From contig JBOEGZ010000006.1 of NCBI GenBank assembly GCA_050633705.1, positions 62,001-126,000 on the forward strand: 64,000 nt of DNA, written 5' to 3'. The notes under the pieces were generated by a model that was not told the DNA's origin, made no database searches, and saw only the letters and a program-made list of their open reading frames with translations. Below are positions 1 to 8,046 of this stretch, piece by piece (position 1 is the first letter of the stretch; every line of letters begins with the position of its first letter). Origin of the DNA: JAJFHI01 sp050633705 (GTDB taxonomy: Bacteria > Pseudomonadota > Alphaproteobacteria > Rhizobiales > Hyphomicrobiaceae). The position numbers and the translations under genes were made by a program.

Positions 1-101
1 ATCGGAAAATCTGCGCGAATACGCGCAACATCAAATTCTCCGCCAGCCAGACCGGCAAGACCTATGTCAGGATCACGCTTAATTGTCGTTTCGATTGCCA
101 T
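1..101 (-). CDS. sufS: Cysteine desulfurase SufS, N-terminal fragment (cut by window edge)
   Basis: The first 33 residues of a protein starting MAIETTIKRD and running to FDVARIRADFP at the window edge. An N-terminal 'FDV..IR.DFP' segment is typical of group II (SufS-type) cysteine desulfurases, which take sulfur from cysteine for Fe-S assembly with PLP. The ATG at 101 follows an AGGCAG sequence and lies 88 bases after the sufD stop, on the same strand. Position after sufD matches the usual alphaproteobacterial order sufBCDS. The catalytic lysine and cysteine lie outside the window, so the call rests on this short segment plus context. Confidence 0.75.
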   Translation of the reverse strand, partial: MAIETTIKRDPDIGLAGLAGGEFDVARIRADFP

Positions 102-189
102 TACTGCCTCATGTCTAAACTGATATCGATCAGCGTATTTCATTTTCGTGTGAGACCGTCTCCTGCCTCACGAACGTTGAGCAACACAT

Positions 190-1530
190 TCAGCTCTCTG
201 CGCGTTCGCCAAGCCATTGCTCTGCGTATGCAAAAAGACATTGTCGAATATCTTCGTTTTCGACAACTTCAATCGCTTCACCAATGAAAGACTGTACCAG
301 CAAACTACGAGCTGTCTCTTTATCAATGCCGCGCGCTTGGCAGTAGAACATCAAATCTTCATCGATCTCAGCAACTGTCGAGCCATGGCCGCACAACACA
401 TCATCGGCATAAATTTCAAGCTCGGGTTTGCTATCGAATTCGGTATCAGGCGAAAGCATCAATGCCTGCGCCATTTGCTTGCCATCTGTTTTTTGGGCGA
501 TCTGTTGAACAATCACCTTGCCCTGGAAAATACCACGCGCATTCTCATCCAAAACACATTTGAACAATTCGCGACTGGTGCCATGCGGCACTGCGTGATC
601 AACCACCAGAGTATTATCGACATGCTCTGTGCCGCGACCCAAGTAGGATCCCGATAGATCAAGATCGCCACCTTCTCCGTCAAACGTGACAAACATTTGG
701 TTGCGCGCCAAACCAACGCCCTGGGTATGATGAAACCCGTGATACTGGCTATCCTTACCCAGCCGCCCAATCCAACTGGCCAGATGTGTCACCGCGCCGG
801 TATCAACAGCCACCTTGATATGGTCGACATGGGCGCCATCGCCAACATCAACTTCTGACGCCGTGTTCATCTGCCCGGCCGCTGCAGCACCAGGCAACGA
901 TACGAACGCTTCCAATACTGTAACCTTGGAATTGGCACCAGCGCGCAGAACATGGCGCGCGGCGGTAAAACCGGCTTGGCTTCCAGCGCGTACATGGGCA
1001 ATCAAAATTGGCTTGTCGACCTGTTGGTCCTTGGCAATTTCAACAACAGCACCATCCGTCATATAAGCTGTATTCAAAGCCAACACAGCGTCATCGGCCG
1101 GTGCGGCTTCACCGGCCGCAAAACCCTTTGCCGTGACTGGCCCCTCTGCCAGCGCTTCAGCCAACGACGTGATCGCCACACCGTCTTGTTGGTCCATTGA
1201 AGACAGCTCTTTGCGATAGGCACCATTTACAAGGACAATGCGCTGTGCATCGAGTGCCTGAAGCGGACCCAGTGCCACAATCACATCTGCAATTGTAATC
1301 TCGGTTGTATCGCTGACAGCTAACGGCAATGCGTCTTTTACGATGTTGCGCAGGTCGGTATATTTCCACTCTTCGATATGGCGATGGGGAAGACCCTGGC
1401 CATCGAAGGCGTCGATAGCCGCCTGACGCGCACTTTGCACCTGCGCGTTGCCCGGCAACTTAGCCGACACAGCGGAAAATTGTTCGGCGAGACCCTGCTC
1501 TGCCTTGGTCTTAATCTTTGCCACCGTCAT
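190..1530 (-). CDS. sufD: Fe-S cluster assembly protein SufD
   Basis: A 446-residue SufD, the partner of SufB in the cytosolic SufBC2D scaffold that builds Fe-S clusters under iron limitation or oxidative stress. The C-terminal half has the SufB/SufD beta-helix signature (for example RNQMFVTFDGEGGDLDLSGSY near 280-300 and GHGSTVAEIDEDLMFYCQARG near 380-400). The N-terminal helical part (HRHIEEWKYTDLRN, about 49-62) is the usual SufD start. The ATG at 1530 has a GGAGGAG sequence close upstream. It follows sufC by 86 bases and precedes sufS. Length is normal for the family. Confidence 0.95.
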   Translation of the reverse strand: MTVAKIKTKAEQGLAEQFSAVSAKLPGNAQVQSARQAAIDAFDGQGLPHRHIEEWKYTDLRNIVKDALPLAVSDTTEITIADVIVALGPLQALDAQRIVLVNGAYRKELSSMDQQDGVAITSLAEALAEGPVTAKGFAAGEAAPADDAVLALNTAYMTDGAVVEIAKDQQVDKPILIAHVRAGSQAGFTAARHVLRAGANSKVTVLEAFVSLPGAAAAGQMNTASEVDVGDGAHVDHIKVAVDTGAVTHLASWIGRLGKDSQYHGFHHTQGVGLARNQMFVTFDGEGGDLDLSGSYLGRGTEHVDNTLVVDHAVPHGTSRELFKCVLDENARGIFQGKVIVQQIAQKTDGKQMAQALMLSPDTEFDSKPELEIYADDVLCGHGSTVAEIDEDLMFYCQARGIDKETARSLLVQSFIGEAIEVVENEDIRQCLFAYAEQWLGERAES

Positions 1531-1616
1531 GCGCTCCTCCGCGCGGAATTCAATATTTGACAGAAATAATTGACTGCTCCAATCAAACAGAGCGCCAATG
1601 GTTGGAAATGACTGAG

Positions 1617-2366
1617 TTAGGCTGCTTCAAACTCTGCATAACCGGATTTCTCAAGCTCAAGCGCCAACTCTTTGCCACCCGTTTTGCGAATTTTTCCATG
1701 CGCCAGAACATGAACTTTGTCTGGGACGATATACTCTAACAAGCGCTGGTAGTGCGTGATGACGCACATCGCTTTGTCCGGACCTCGAAGAGCATTCACA
1801 CCATCTGCAACGACGCGCAGCGCATCTATATCAAGGCCGCTGTCTGTCTCGTCCAAAACACAAAGGCTTGGATCGAGCATTGCCATCTGCAAAATTTCAG
1901 AACGCTTTTTTTCACCACCCGAAAAACCGACGTTCACCGGGCGTTTCAGCATGTCCATATTGATGTTAAGCGTCGAGGCTTGTTCTTTAACAATTTTCAA
2001 AAATTCCGGGGTCGTAAATTCTTCCTTGCCGCGCTTTTTGCGAACCGAATTCACGGCCGTGCGAAGGAACGTCAGACCTGCCACGCCTGGAATTTCCATC
2101 GGGTATTGGAAAGCCAAAAAGACGCCGGCAACCGCGCGCTCTTCAGGGTCCATTTCAAGAATGCTTTCGCCGTTCCAGAGAATATCACCTTGGGTGACTT
2201 CATAATCGTCGCGACCAGCAAGAACATAAGCAAGTGTTGATTTGCCAGATCCGTTTGGCCCCATGATGGCATGCACTTCACCTTTCGGGATCGTCAAATC
2301 AATCCCTCTGAGAATCTCTTTGTCGTCTTCTTCAATCCGCGCGTGCAGGTTTTTAATCTCTAACAT
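1617..2366 (-). CDS. sufC: Fe-S cluster assembly ATPase SufC
   Basis: A 249-residue ABC-type ATPase that powers the SufBCD scaffold. Walker A is GPNGSGKST (about 36-44), the signature is FSGGEKKRSE (about 148-157) with the SufC-type GGEKKR variant, and Walker B is LCVLDETDSGLD (about 167-178). It is a soluble ATPase without membrane segments and acts in the cytosol. It lies upstream of sufD and downstream of four small genes that separate it from sufB, which is not the usual direct sufB-sufC arrangement. Confidence 0.97.
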   Translation of the reverse strand: MLEIKNLHARIEEDDKEILRGIDLTIPKGEVHAIMGPNGSGKSTLAYVLAGRDDYEVTQGDILWNGESILEMDPEERAVAGVFLAFQYPMEIPGVAGLTFLRTAVNSVRKKRGKEEFTTPEFLKIVKEQASTLNINMDMLKRPVNVGFSGGEKKRSEILQMAMLDPSLCVLDETDSGLDIDALRVVADGVNALRGPDKAMCVITHYQRLLEYIVPDKVHVLAHGKIRKTGGKELALELEKSGYAEFEAA

Positions 2367-2434
2367 CGTCTTTTCTTCAACTCCAGTTGTCCAAGAGCGC
2401 CACGCTCAATCGTTGGCGCTTTGTTTTTTCAATC

Positions 2435-2770
2435 TCAATCTTTGTCAACATGCTCATTGTTTTTGAGCATGTCGCGGTAAAGCTTCCCGTTCCATCGCCA
2501 GCCCCAAGGCCCATCCGTTTTGGATTTGGTGAAGTGTGTGAACACCAGGACCGCAATCAATAAGCCCACAGCCCACGCCAACATTCCCGCCAAACGATTT
2601 TCATCCGTCAATGACAACAACACGCCCAGCGAGACAACTGCCAGAGCAACACTAAAAGCCAATGTTGCCACCCAGCCTTTCCAATGTGTCGGCGTTGCAC
2701 CATATCCATGTCGCTTGGGCTTAAACCAAAACTCTTGATCCTTTTCCTGTTCCTTTTCGTTTCCAGTCAT
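2435..2770 (-). CDS. Small two-helix membrane protein of the suf operon, function unknown
   Basis: A 111-residue protein not recognised as a named family. The first 30 residues are charged (NEKEQEKDQEFW, then KPKRHGYGATPTHWKGW), followed by two hydrophobic segments at about 32-54 and 60-81, then a polar tail with GPWGWRWNGKLYRDML. Its start overlaps the stop of the upstream gene (ATGA at 2767-2770), so translation is probably coupled. It is 68 bases before sufC on the same strand. Co-transcription with suf is inferred. Nothing in the sequence shows a link to Fe-S chemistry: there are no cysteines. Confidence 0.75.
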   Translation of the reverse strand: MTGNEKEQEKDQEFWFKPKRHGYGATPTHWKGWVATLAFSVALAVVSLGVLLSLTDENRLAGMLAWAVGLLIAVLVFTHFTKSKTDGPWGWRWNGKLYRDMLKNNEHVDKD

Positions 2771-3162
2771 TATCTTGGCCGCTCGTCATCAATTTTCGTG
2801 GCCCAATCTGAGATGCGTTTAAAAACCGCTTGATAAAGCTCATCTGTGAAAAACGGTTCCGTCGAATAAATCGGCTCACCATTGACCAAAACGGCCCCAT
2901 CTTCTGCGGGCTCAACAATGAAGTTTTGACCACCCTTCATCAGGACAAATAGTCCGTCGTCATCTTCAATCTCGACCCCCAACATCGACAATGGGTGAAC
3001 GTCTGCAAGCTCAAATTGTTCACGAATTTCCTCAATCAAGAAGGCGGCACTCAACATCAACTCGTCAGACAAAGCAGCGAGTTCCACATTCGCCTGTTCC
3101 CGCGCCGATGCTTTTGCATCGCGCAGAATTTTCGCAACGGTCTGTGCTGTCCGACGGCTCAT
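2770..3162 (-). CDS. Hypothetical soluble protein of the suf operon
   Basis: A 130-residue acidic protein with no membrane segment or signal peptide. The N-terminal half is predicted helical (MSRRTAQTVAKILRDAKAS, then a long helix to about 60); the C-terminal half alternates hydrophobic and polar residues as beta strands do (VEIEDDDGLFVLMKGGQNF). It overlaps the next gene by one base at the ATGA junction. I do not recognise the family. Dense same-strand packing, normal composition and conserved reading frame between two other small genes make it a real gene rather than a chance frame. Confidence 0.7.
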   Translation of the reverse strand: MSRRTAQTVAKILRDAKASAREQANVELAALSDELMLSAAFLIEEIREQFELADVHPLSMLGVEIEDDDGLFVLMKGGQNFIVEPAEDGAVLVNGEPIYSTEPFFTDELYQAVFKRISDWATKIDDERPR

Positions 3163-3193
3163 TGTTCGTCCACTTTCACCTTATTCAATCGGG

Positions 3194-3364
3194 TCAGAAC
3201 CCTTCGACACCTGAGACAATCGAGTTGATCGTTTGTGATAATTCTGTCCACATCACACCTCGCATAACCAATCCGACGACGACGAAACCCAACACTGCAC
3301 TCAAGATAATCGGTCTCCAGACGCTGCGACGTGTTCCAGTCTTGCCAATCTTGGCTTTTGTCAA
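3194..3364 (-). CDS. 56-residue membrane protein with TTG start, suf operon
   Basis: An open frame of 56 codons starting LTKAKIGKTGTRR, then one hydrophobic helix (RPIILSAVLGFVVVGLVMRG, about 17-36) and a short amphipathic tail ending VSGVEGF. It exactly fills the gap between its neighbours: it begins 25 bases after the stop of the upstream gene and ends 31 bases before the next ATG. The first in-frame start is TTG at 3364, preceded by AGGCAAAGGCAGAG. Positive residues before the helix fit an N-in single-span protein. The small size and non-ATG start lower certainty. Confidence 0.55.
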   Translation of the reverse strand: MTKAKIGKTGTRRSVWRPIILSAVLGFVVVGLVMRGVMWTELSQTINSIVSGVEGF

Positions 3365-3389
3365 TTCACTCTGCCTTTGCCTGCAATGT

Positions 3390-3656
3390 TCAACCGCGCA
3401 CCTTCTTTACAACCCAAACCAGCAACACAACACCAAGTGCGGCAACGTATGCCAAAGACGGCTCGTGCGGATCTGTCCCTCCGGCACACAACGGCGTAAA
3501 AATATACCAATAGTTTACACCGTCACTGCACCGGCCGACCGAAAGTCCCGCCGCATTGATTGTGAACAATGAGACAGCGCCCAAAGCCACTACGCCGAGC
3601 AAGACAACAAAAACCTTGCGGCCTACCGACCAATTTTCCTCATCCTGCGACATCAA
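3390..3656 (-). CDS. Small two-helix membrane protein of the suf operon, function unknown
   Basis: An 88-residue protein with hydrophobic segments at about 13-35 (RKVFVVLLGVVALGAVSLF) and 67-83 (LAYVAALGVVLLVWVVKK). The loop between them contains two cysteines (GRCSDGVNYWYIFTPLCAGG) that could form a disulfide if the loop is periplasmic. It starts 28 bases after the sufB stop, so it is the first gene of the four-gene insertion. A second ATG codon follows directly, so the start is uncertain by one residue. No family recognised. Confidence 0.7.
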   Translation of the reverse strand: MMSQDEENWSVGRKVFVVLLGVVALGAVSLFTINAAGLSVGRCSDGVNYWYIFTPLCAGGTDPHEPSLAYVAALGVVLLVWVVKKVRG

Positions 3657-3684
3657 AGGTTTGCCTTCTGAATTTGCCGACGCT

Positions 3685-5154
3685 TTATCCGACCGAACCT
3701 TCCAACGAAATACCGATCAACTTTTGTGTTTCGGCCATAAACTCCATTGGCAACTGCTGCAAAACATCGCGCACAAAGCCGTTGACGATCAACGCCACAG
3801 CTTCTTCCTCATCGAGACCGCGCTGCATACAATAAAAAAGTTTATCGTCAGAAATTTTCGAAGTGGTCGCTTCGTGTTCGAAGTGCGCCGTCGAGTTTTT
3901 GGCTTCGATATACGGCACCGTATGGGCACCACACTGGTCACCAATCAACAAGCTGTCACACTGTGTAAAGTTACGCGTGTTGGTCGCCTTGCGATGGGCG
4001 GAAACCAAGCCACGATACGTATTCTCCGACCGACCCGCAGCAATACCCTTCGAGATAATGCGGCTCGACGTATTCTTGCCGAGATGGATCATCTTTGTGC
4101 CGCTGTCGATTTGCTGGCGACCATTGGAAACCGCGATTGAGTAAAACTCTCCACGAGAATTGTCACCGCGCAGAATGCAACTTGGATATTTCCACGTAAT
4201 TGCAGAGCCGGTTTCAACTTGAGTCCAGGAAATTTTCGACGCGTGGCCGCGACAATCACCCCGTTTGGTCACGAAGTTATAGATGCCACCTTTGCCGTCT
4301 TTATCTCCCGGATACCAATTTTGTACCGTCGAGTATTTAATCTCGGCATCATCTAACGCCACAAGTTCAACAACAGCCGCGTGCATTTGGTTTTCGTCAC
4401 GCATTGGTGCCGTACAGCCTTCCAGGTAGGAGACGTACGAGCCCTTGTCGGCAATAATAAGCGTGCGCTCAAATTGGCCTGTCTCTTTGTCGTTTATGCG
4501 GAAATATGTCGACAGCTCCATCGGGCACCGCACCCCCTCAGGAATGTAAACGAAAGATCCATCGGAAAAGACCGCAGAGTTCAAAGCTGCATAAAAGTTG
4601 TCGGACTTTGGCACGACCGAGCCGAGATATTTCTTGACGATCTCTGGGTGGTCTTGCAGCGCTTCAGAGATTGAACAAAAGATCACACCAGCCTTTGCCA
4701 ACTCATCTTTAAACGTTGTGACAACAGAAACACTGTCAAACACAGCGTCGACAGCAACTTTCGCACCCTGCACGCCTGCAAGCACGGCCTGCTCTTTCAG
4801 CGGAATGCCAAGCTTCTCATACGTCTCAAGCAATTCAGGGTCCACCTCGTCCAGGCTTTTGGGACCCTCGGTCGATTTTGGTGCCGAGTAGTAATAGAGG
4901 TCCTGGAAATCAATTTTTGGATAATCGACCTTGGCCCAGGTTGGTTCTTTCATGGAAAGCCAACGCTGATAGGCATCAAGACGCCATTCCAACATCCATT
5001 CCGGCTCATTTTTGCGCGCTGAGATGTAACGAATGATCTCTTCGCTCAAGCCTTTTGGTGCCCGCACCGATTCGATGTCGGATTCAAAGCCATACTTGTA
5101 CTGGTCAACGTCAATTTCTTTGACTTGATCGATGGTCTCTTGGACCGCTGCCAT
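3685..5154 (-). CDS. sufB: Fe-S cluster assembly scaffold protein SufB
   Basis: A 489-residue SufB, the core subunit on which the Fe-S cluster is formed in the SufBC2D complex. Characteristic stretches include MKEPTWAKVDYPKIDFQDLYYYSAPK near the N-terminus, IPEGVRCPMELSTYFRIN, and a C-terminal segment with SDDKLFYCMQRGLDEEEAVALIVNGF. The frame is open upstream, but the ATG at 5154 (MAAVQETIDQ) has AGGAGA seven bases before it and gives the usual length. The gap of about 150 bases to the upstream desulfurase has no other gene. Confidence 0.97.
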   Translation of the reverse strand: MAAVQETIDQVKEIDVDQYKYGFESDIESVRAPKGLSEEIIRYISARKNEPEWMLEWRLDAYQRWLSMKEPTWAKVDYPKIDFQDLYYYSAPKSTEGPKSLDEVDPELLETYEKLGIPLKEQAVLAGVQGAKVAVDAVFDSVSVVTTFKDELAKAGVIFCSISEALQDHPEIVKKYLGSVVPKSDNFYAALNSAVFSDGSFVYIPEGVRCPMELSTYFRINDKETGQFERTLIIADKGSYVSYLEGCTAPMRDENQMHAAVVELVALDDAEIKYSTVQNWYPGDKDGKGGIYNFVTKRGDCRGHASKISWTQVETGSAITWKYPSCILRGDNSRGEFYSIAVSNGRQQIDSGTKMIHLGKNTSSRIISKGIAAGRSENTYRGLVSAHRKATNTRNFTQCDSLLIGDQCGAHTVPYIEAKNSTAHFEHEATTSKISDDKLFYCMQRGLDEEEAVALIVNGFVRDVLQQLPMEFMAETQKLIGISLEGSVG

Positions 5155-5305
5155 GGTCGTCTCCTTAACGCATAAGCGTTTCTCAAACTTCACTTCTGGA
5201 ATTGAATGATTGCGTCTTGAAAGAACGCCACGCACTCAATCCGTCAACTTGCCACCTTCGGCCGAAACCTGGAGATGACATCCCGTGTTCAACTTCACTC
5301 ACGTC

Positions 5306-6451
5306 CTAAGCCACATCTCGCACTTCCCCATTTTGGCTCATAATGTCCTTCCAAGCTTGTTCGAAGGCAGTGATATCTTGTTCGCTCGTGGCCCATCCAA
5401 GGCTGATACGCAACGCTGATGTCGCCAACGCGTCATCCAATCCCATGGCGTCAAGCGTCTGTGACCGTGCCGTCTTTCCAGACGAGCACGCCGAGCCAGC
5501 ACTTAATGAAACACCAGCAAGATCGAACTTAATCACGGATGTTTCGCCACGGCGCCCAGAAACGGCAAGACAACTTGTATTGGCCAACCGCAGCGCAAGC
5601 TTGCCAATCACTTCAACCTCTGGCGTCACGTTTGCAACATAGGATTCTATACGGTCTCGCCACACGGCCAGTTCAGCAAATTTGTTCAAGTCTTTGTTTG
5701 CCGCTTCTGCCGCAGCACCAAAGCCTGCAATGCCTGGCACATTTTCCGTCCCACCACGCCGATTACGCTCCTGACCGCCGCCAGCCACAAACGGAACGAG
5801 ATCAAGGCCATCGCGAATGACCAAAGCCCCAACGCCCACGGGACCACCAATTTTGTGCGCCGAGACCATCATCATATCGACGCCAGACTTGGCAAAATCG
5901 ACCTCAATTTTTCCAACCGCTTGCACGGCGTCCGTCGCAACTTTTATTCCCGCCGCCGCAGCCATTGCTGTCAATTCTGATACAGGCTGCACGACGCCAG
6001 TTTCGTTGTTCGCGCCCTGGACGAGAAGAAGTTGTCTATTTCCGCCAGCGCCATTGTCGCTGAATATTTTTTCCGCTACCGAACATTCAATGACGCCGTT
6101 TGAATCAACCGGCAACACGACATGCTCCGCTTTGGAGCGTTTGATCGGTTGCAGTACGGCAGGATGTTCAATATTGGCGCTGTAAATCGTGTTCCAGGGC
6201 CTTGAGAGGACCCAATTTGCAGCCTCTGTTGCCCCAGACGTGAACACAACCTCGGTTGCCTTTGCCCTGACCAGACGCCCCACTTGTTCGCGCGCATGAT
6301 CGATCAACGCCCGTGCGTTTCGTCCTTCAGAATGAACGGACGACGCATTGGCAATATCACCATCAATCGCCGCCAACATTGCAGCGCGCGCTTGTGGCCG
6401 CAGCAGAGCGGTCGCATTGTAATCAAGGTATGTTCGACCAGAAGAGGTCAC
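5306..6451 (-). CDS. Group I (IscS/NifS-like) cysteine desulfurase
   Basis: A 381-residue PLP enzyme that converts cysteine to alanine and passes sulfur to the Fe-S scaffold. The substrate-binding histidine is in NIEHPAV (His96), the PLP lysine in VSAHKIGGP (Lys200), and the sulfur-carrying cysteine in AGSACSSGK (Cys322). The long mobile loop with SSGK after the cysteine is the group I type, different from the SufS whose start lies at the left window edge. Its ATG overlaps the iscR stop (ATGA), so the two are translationally coupled. Having one desulfurase at each end of the suf operon is usual in rhizobia-like bacteria. Confidence 0.93.
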   Translation of the reverse strand: MTSSGRTYLDYNATALLRPQARAAMLAAIDGDIANASSVHSEGRNARALIDHAREQVGRLVRAKATEVVFTSGATEAANWVLSRPWNTIYSANIEHPAVLQPIKRSKAEHVVLPVDSNGVIECSVAEKIFSDNGAGGNRQLLLVQGANNETGVVQPVSELTAMAAAAGIKVATDAVQAVGKIEVDFAKSGVDMMMVSAHKIGGPVGVGALVIRDGLDLVPFVAGGGQERNRRGGTENVPGIAGFGAAAEAANKDLNKFAELAVWRDRIESYVANVTPEVEVIGKLALRLANTSCLAVSGRRGETSVIKFDLAGVSLSAGSACSSGKTARSQTLDAMGLDDALATSALRISLGWATSEQDITAFEQAWKDIMSQNGEVRDVA

Positions 6452-6957
6452 GATTTTTGCGCCTCCTTGTTGTCGACTGTGTCAGGGATCATCGCGTTTA
6501 GTTGCTCAGCAATTCGTTTGTTGGCATTAAACGCACCGCCGACGATGTCCGCCAGAGTGACCGTCGCCAGAAATTCATCGATGTGGCGACCCAGCGCATG
6601 CCACAGTCCGTGTGTGGCACATTTCACGTCCCCCAAACATGCACCGGTTTTGACCCCGCACCGGGTCATTCGCGTTTCCTCTTCGGCCGCCGCCATGATT
6701 TCTGCAACTGTGATTTCGTTTGCCGCGCGCTTGAGGCGATATCCACCCGACCGACCACGAGCGCTCTCGACCAGGTCGGCCCGGCGCAGAAGAAGAAAAA
6801 TTTGTTCCAGATAAGCCAATGATAACTGTTGACGCTCAGCGACCGTCGACAACGGAACGGCAGCGACAACTTTCTTGTCACCATCGCCATTCACGCTATG
6901 TTGGGCGAGGTCTGCCATCGCCATTACGGCATAACGTCCCTTGGTATTGAGTTCCAT
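6448..6957 (-). CDS. iscR: Rrf2-family Fe-S regulator, IscR-like
   Basis: A winged-helix Rrf2 regulator of 169 residues when started at the ATG giving MELNTKGRYAVMAMADLA, the standard family N-terminus; the longer frame begins at a TTG. It keeps cluster ligands in the pattern C-x6-C-x5-C-x2-H (CGVKTGAC...CATH), one residue longer in the first gap than E. coli IscR. With a [2Fe-2S] cluster it probably senses Fe-S status and represses the operon it heads. RirA-type function is an alternative, but the His ligand after the third cysteine favours IscR. It overlaps the desulfurase start by four bases. Confidence 0.88.
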   Translation of the reverse strand: MELNTKGRYAVMAMADLAQHSVNGDGDKKVVAAVPLSTVAERQQLSLAYLEQIFLLLRRADLVESARGRSGGYRLKRAANEITVAEIMAAAEEETRMTRCGVKTGACLGDVKCATHGLWHALGRHIDEFLATVTLADIVGGAFNANKRIAEQLNAMIPDTVDNKEAQKS

Positions 6958-7068
6958 GTCAGCAACCACCAAATTGGCCAAGATCTCAACGTTGTCGTCC
7001 GTTCAAGCCAGTCGATCAGGTTTGGCTTGCACATCAGGGCTGAGATTGTGCTAAGTACCGCGCTCAAT

Positions 7069-7097
7069 ATCCGGGATAGGTTCTTGGATACCCGGAT
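7069..7097. promoter_or_regulatory. Inverted repeat in the iscR upstream region
   Basis: ATCCGGG at 7069-7075 is repeated inverted as CCCGGAT at 7091-7097, with 15 bases between. It lies between the iscR start and the Irr-like box. It could be an operator for IscR autoregulation or a leader hairpin; the sequence does not decide this. Confidence 0.4.
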
Positions 7098-7108
7098 CTC
7101 GAACTAAA

Positions 7109-7125
7109 TTTTGAACTGTTCTAAA
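7109..7125. promoter_or_regulatory. Irr box (iron control element)-like palindrome
   Basis: TTTTGAACTGTTCTAAA matches the known alphaproteobacterial Irr/ICE consensus TTTAGAA-N3-TTCTAAA at all but one fixed position. It lies between the divergent iscR-suf operon and the hydrolase gene. Irr links haem and iron status to transcription, so iron control of the suf operon is inferred. Confidence 0.65.
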
Positions 7126-7251
7126 CTAAGTTTCAGATATGTAAATCCCGATCTGAAAGATCAAGTATGAGCAGAGCGCTGATTGGCGCTTTTTCTGATT
7201 TTTCGGCATACCGCCGGACCGAATTGAACAATAGAAAGTACATCGACCTCT

Positions 7252-7938
7252 ATGCCCGAGCTGATCATTAATGGTCCTGTTGGCCGTATCGAAGCCCGCT
7301 ATCATCACGCAGCAGCCTCCGACAGCCCAATTGCACTCATCCTCCACCCCCACCCACAATTCGGGGGAACAATGAACAATCAGGTCGTGTACAGCCTTTA
7401 TCATACGTTTGTTGAACGCGGCTTTTCTGTTTTGCGGTTCAACTTCCGCGGTGTTGGCCGTTCTCAAGGCTACTGGGATGGCGGTCCTGGCGAATTGGCT
7501 GACGCAGCCTCGGCTTTGGATTGGCTACAATCTGTCAAACCTGATTCACAGCGTTGCTGGATCGCGGGGGTCTCTTTTGGCACCTGGATCGCAATGCAAC
7601 TGCTGATGCGCCGCCCTGAGATCGATGGTTTTATGTGTATTGCGCCACCGTCAAACCTCTATGATTTCTCGTTCTTAGCGCCATGTCCATCCTCAGGCCT
7701 CATGCTGAATGGTGATAAGGACCGTGTCGTTCCGTCCAGCTCAGTTGCCGAACTGACGGCCAAGCTGAAAACTCAAAAGGGCATCAAGATCGACCACGAA
7801 ATCGTGGCTGGTGCCAACCACTTCTTCGAAGACAAGATTGACGAGATGCAGGATATCGTTGGCAGCTATCTCGACATGCGCATGGCGCAAGCCGCCGAAG
7901 AAGGTGACAAACGTAAGGAAATCAAGGGCCGCCGCTAG
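7252..7938 (+). CDS. Alpha/beta hydrolase, suf-linked
   Basis: A 228-residue cytosolic alpha/beta hydrolase. The nucleophile elbow is GVSFG (about 105-109), the oxyanion region is HPHPQFGGTMNN (about 31-42), the acid is probably Asp in NGDKDRVV and the histidine lies in GANHFF. HPHP..GG-type hydrolases of this family are common next to alphaproteobacterial suf operons; the substrate is unknown. It is divergent from iscR, with 294 bases between the starts, so it may share the iron-responsive control region. The start follows GACCTCT and has no strong ribosome site. Confidence 0.85.
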   Translation: MPELIINGPVGRIEARYHHAAASDSPIALILHPHPQFGGTMNNQVVYSLYHTFVERGFSVLRFNFRGVGRSQGYWDGGPGELADAASALDWLQSVKPDSQRCWIAGVSFGTWIAMQLLMRRPEIDGFMCIAPPSNLYDFSFLAPCPSSGLMLNGDKDRVVPSSSVAELTAKLKTQKGIKIDHEIVAGANHFFEDKIDEMQDIVGSYLDMRMAQAAEEGDKRKEIKGRR

Positions 7939-8046
7939 TGCAGCGCTAAAACGAACGTGTCGGGATTACTGGATCTGGGCATACAAAGTCGCCGGTCACA
8001 GCATTGCTGGCCACTCCATCGATCTTGAACGCGCACGCACGGTCGC

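Noticed and set aside
102..189. Possible attenuator hairpin between sufD and sufS (GTGAG ... CTCAC)
   Set aside because: Only five pairs with a 12-base loop and no T run.
217..657. 146-codon plus-strand frame antisense to sufD
   Set aside because: It is a shadow of sufD codon usage; no start signals.
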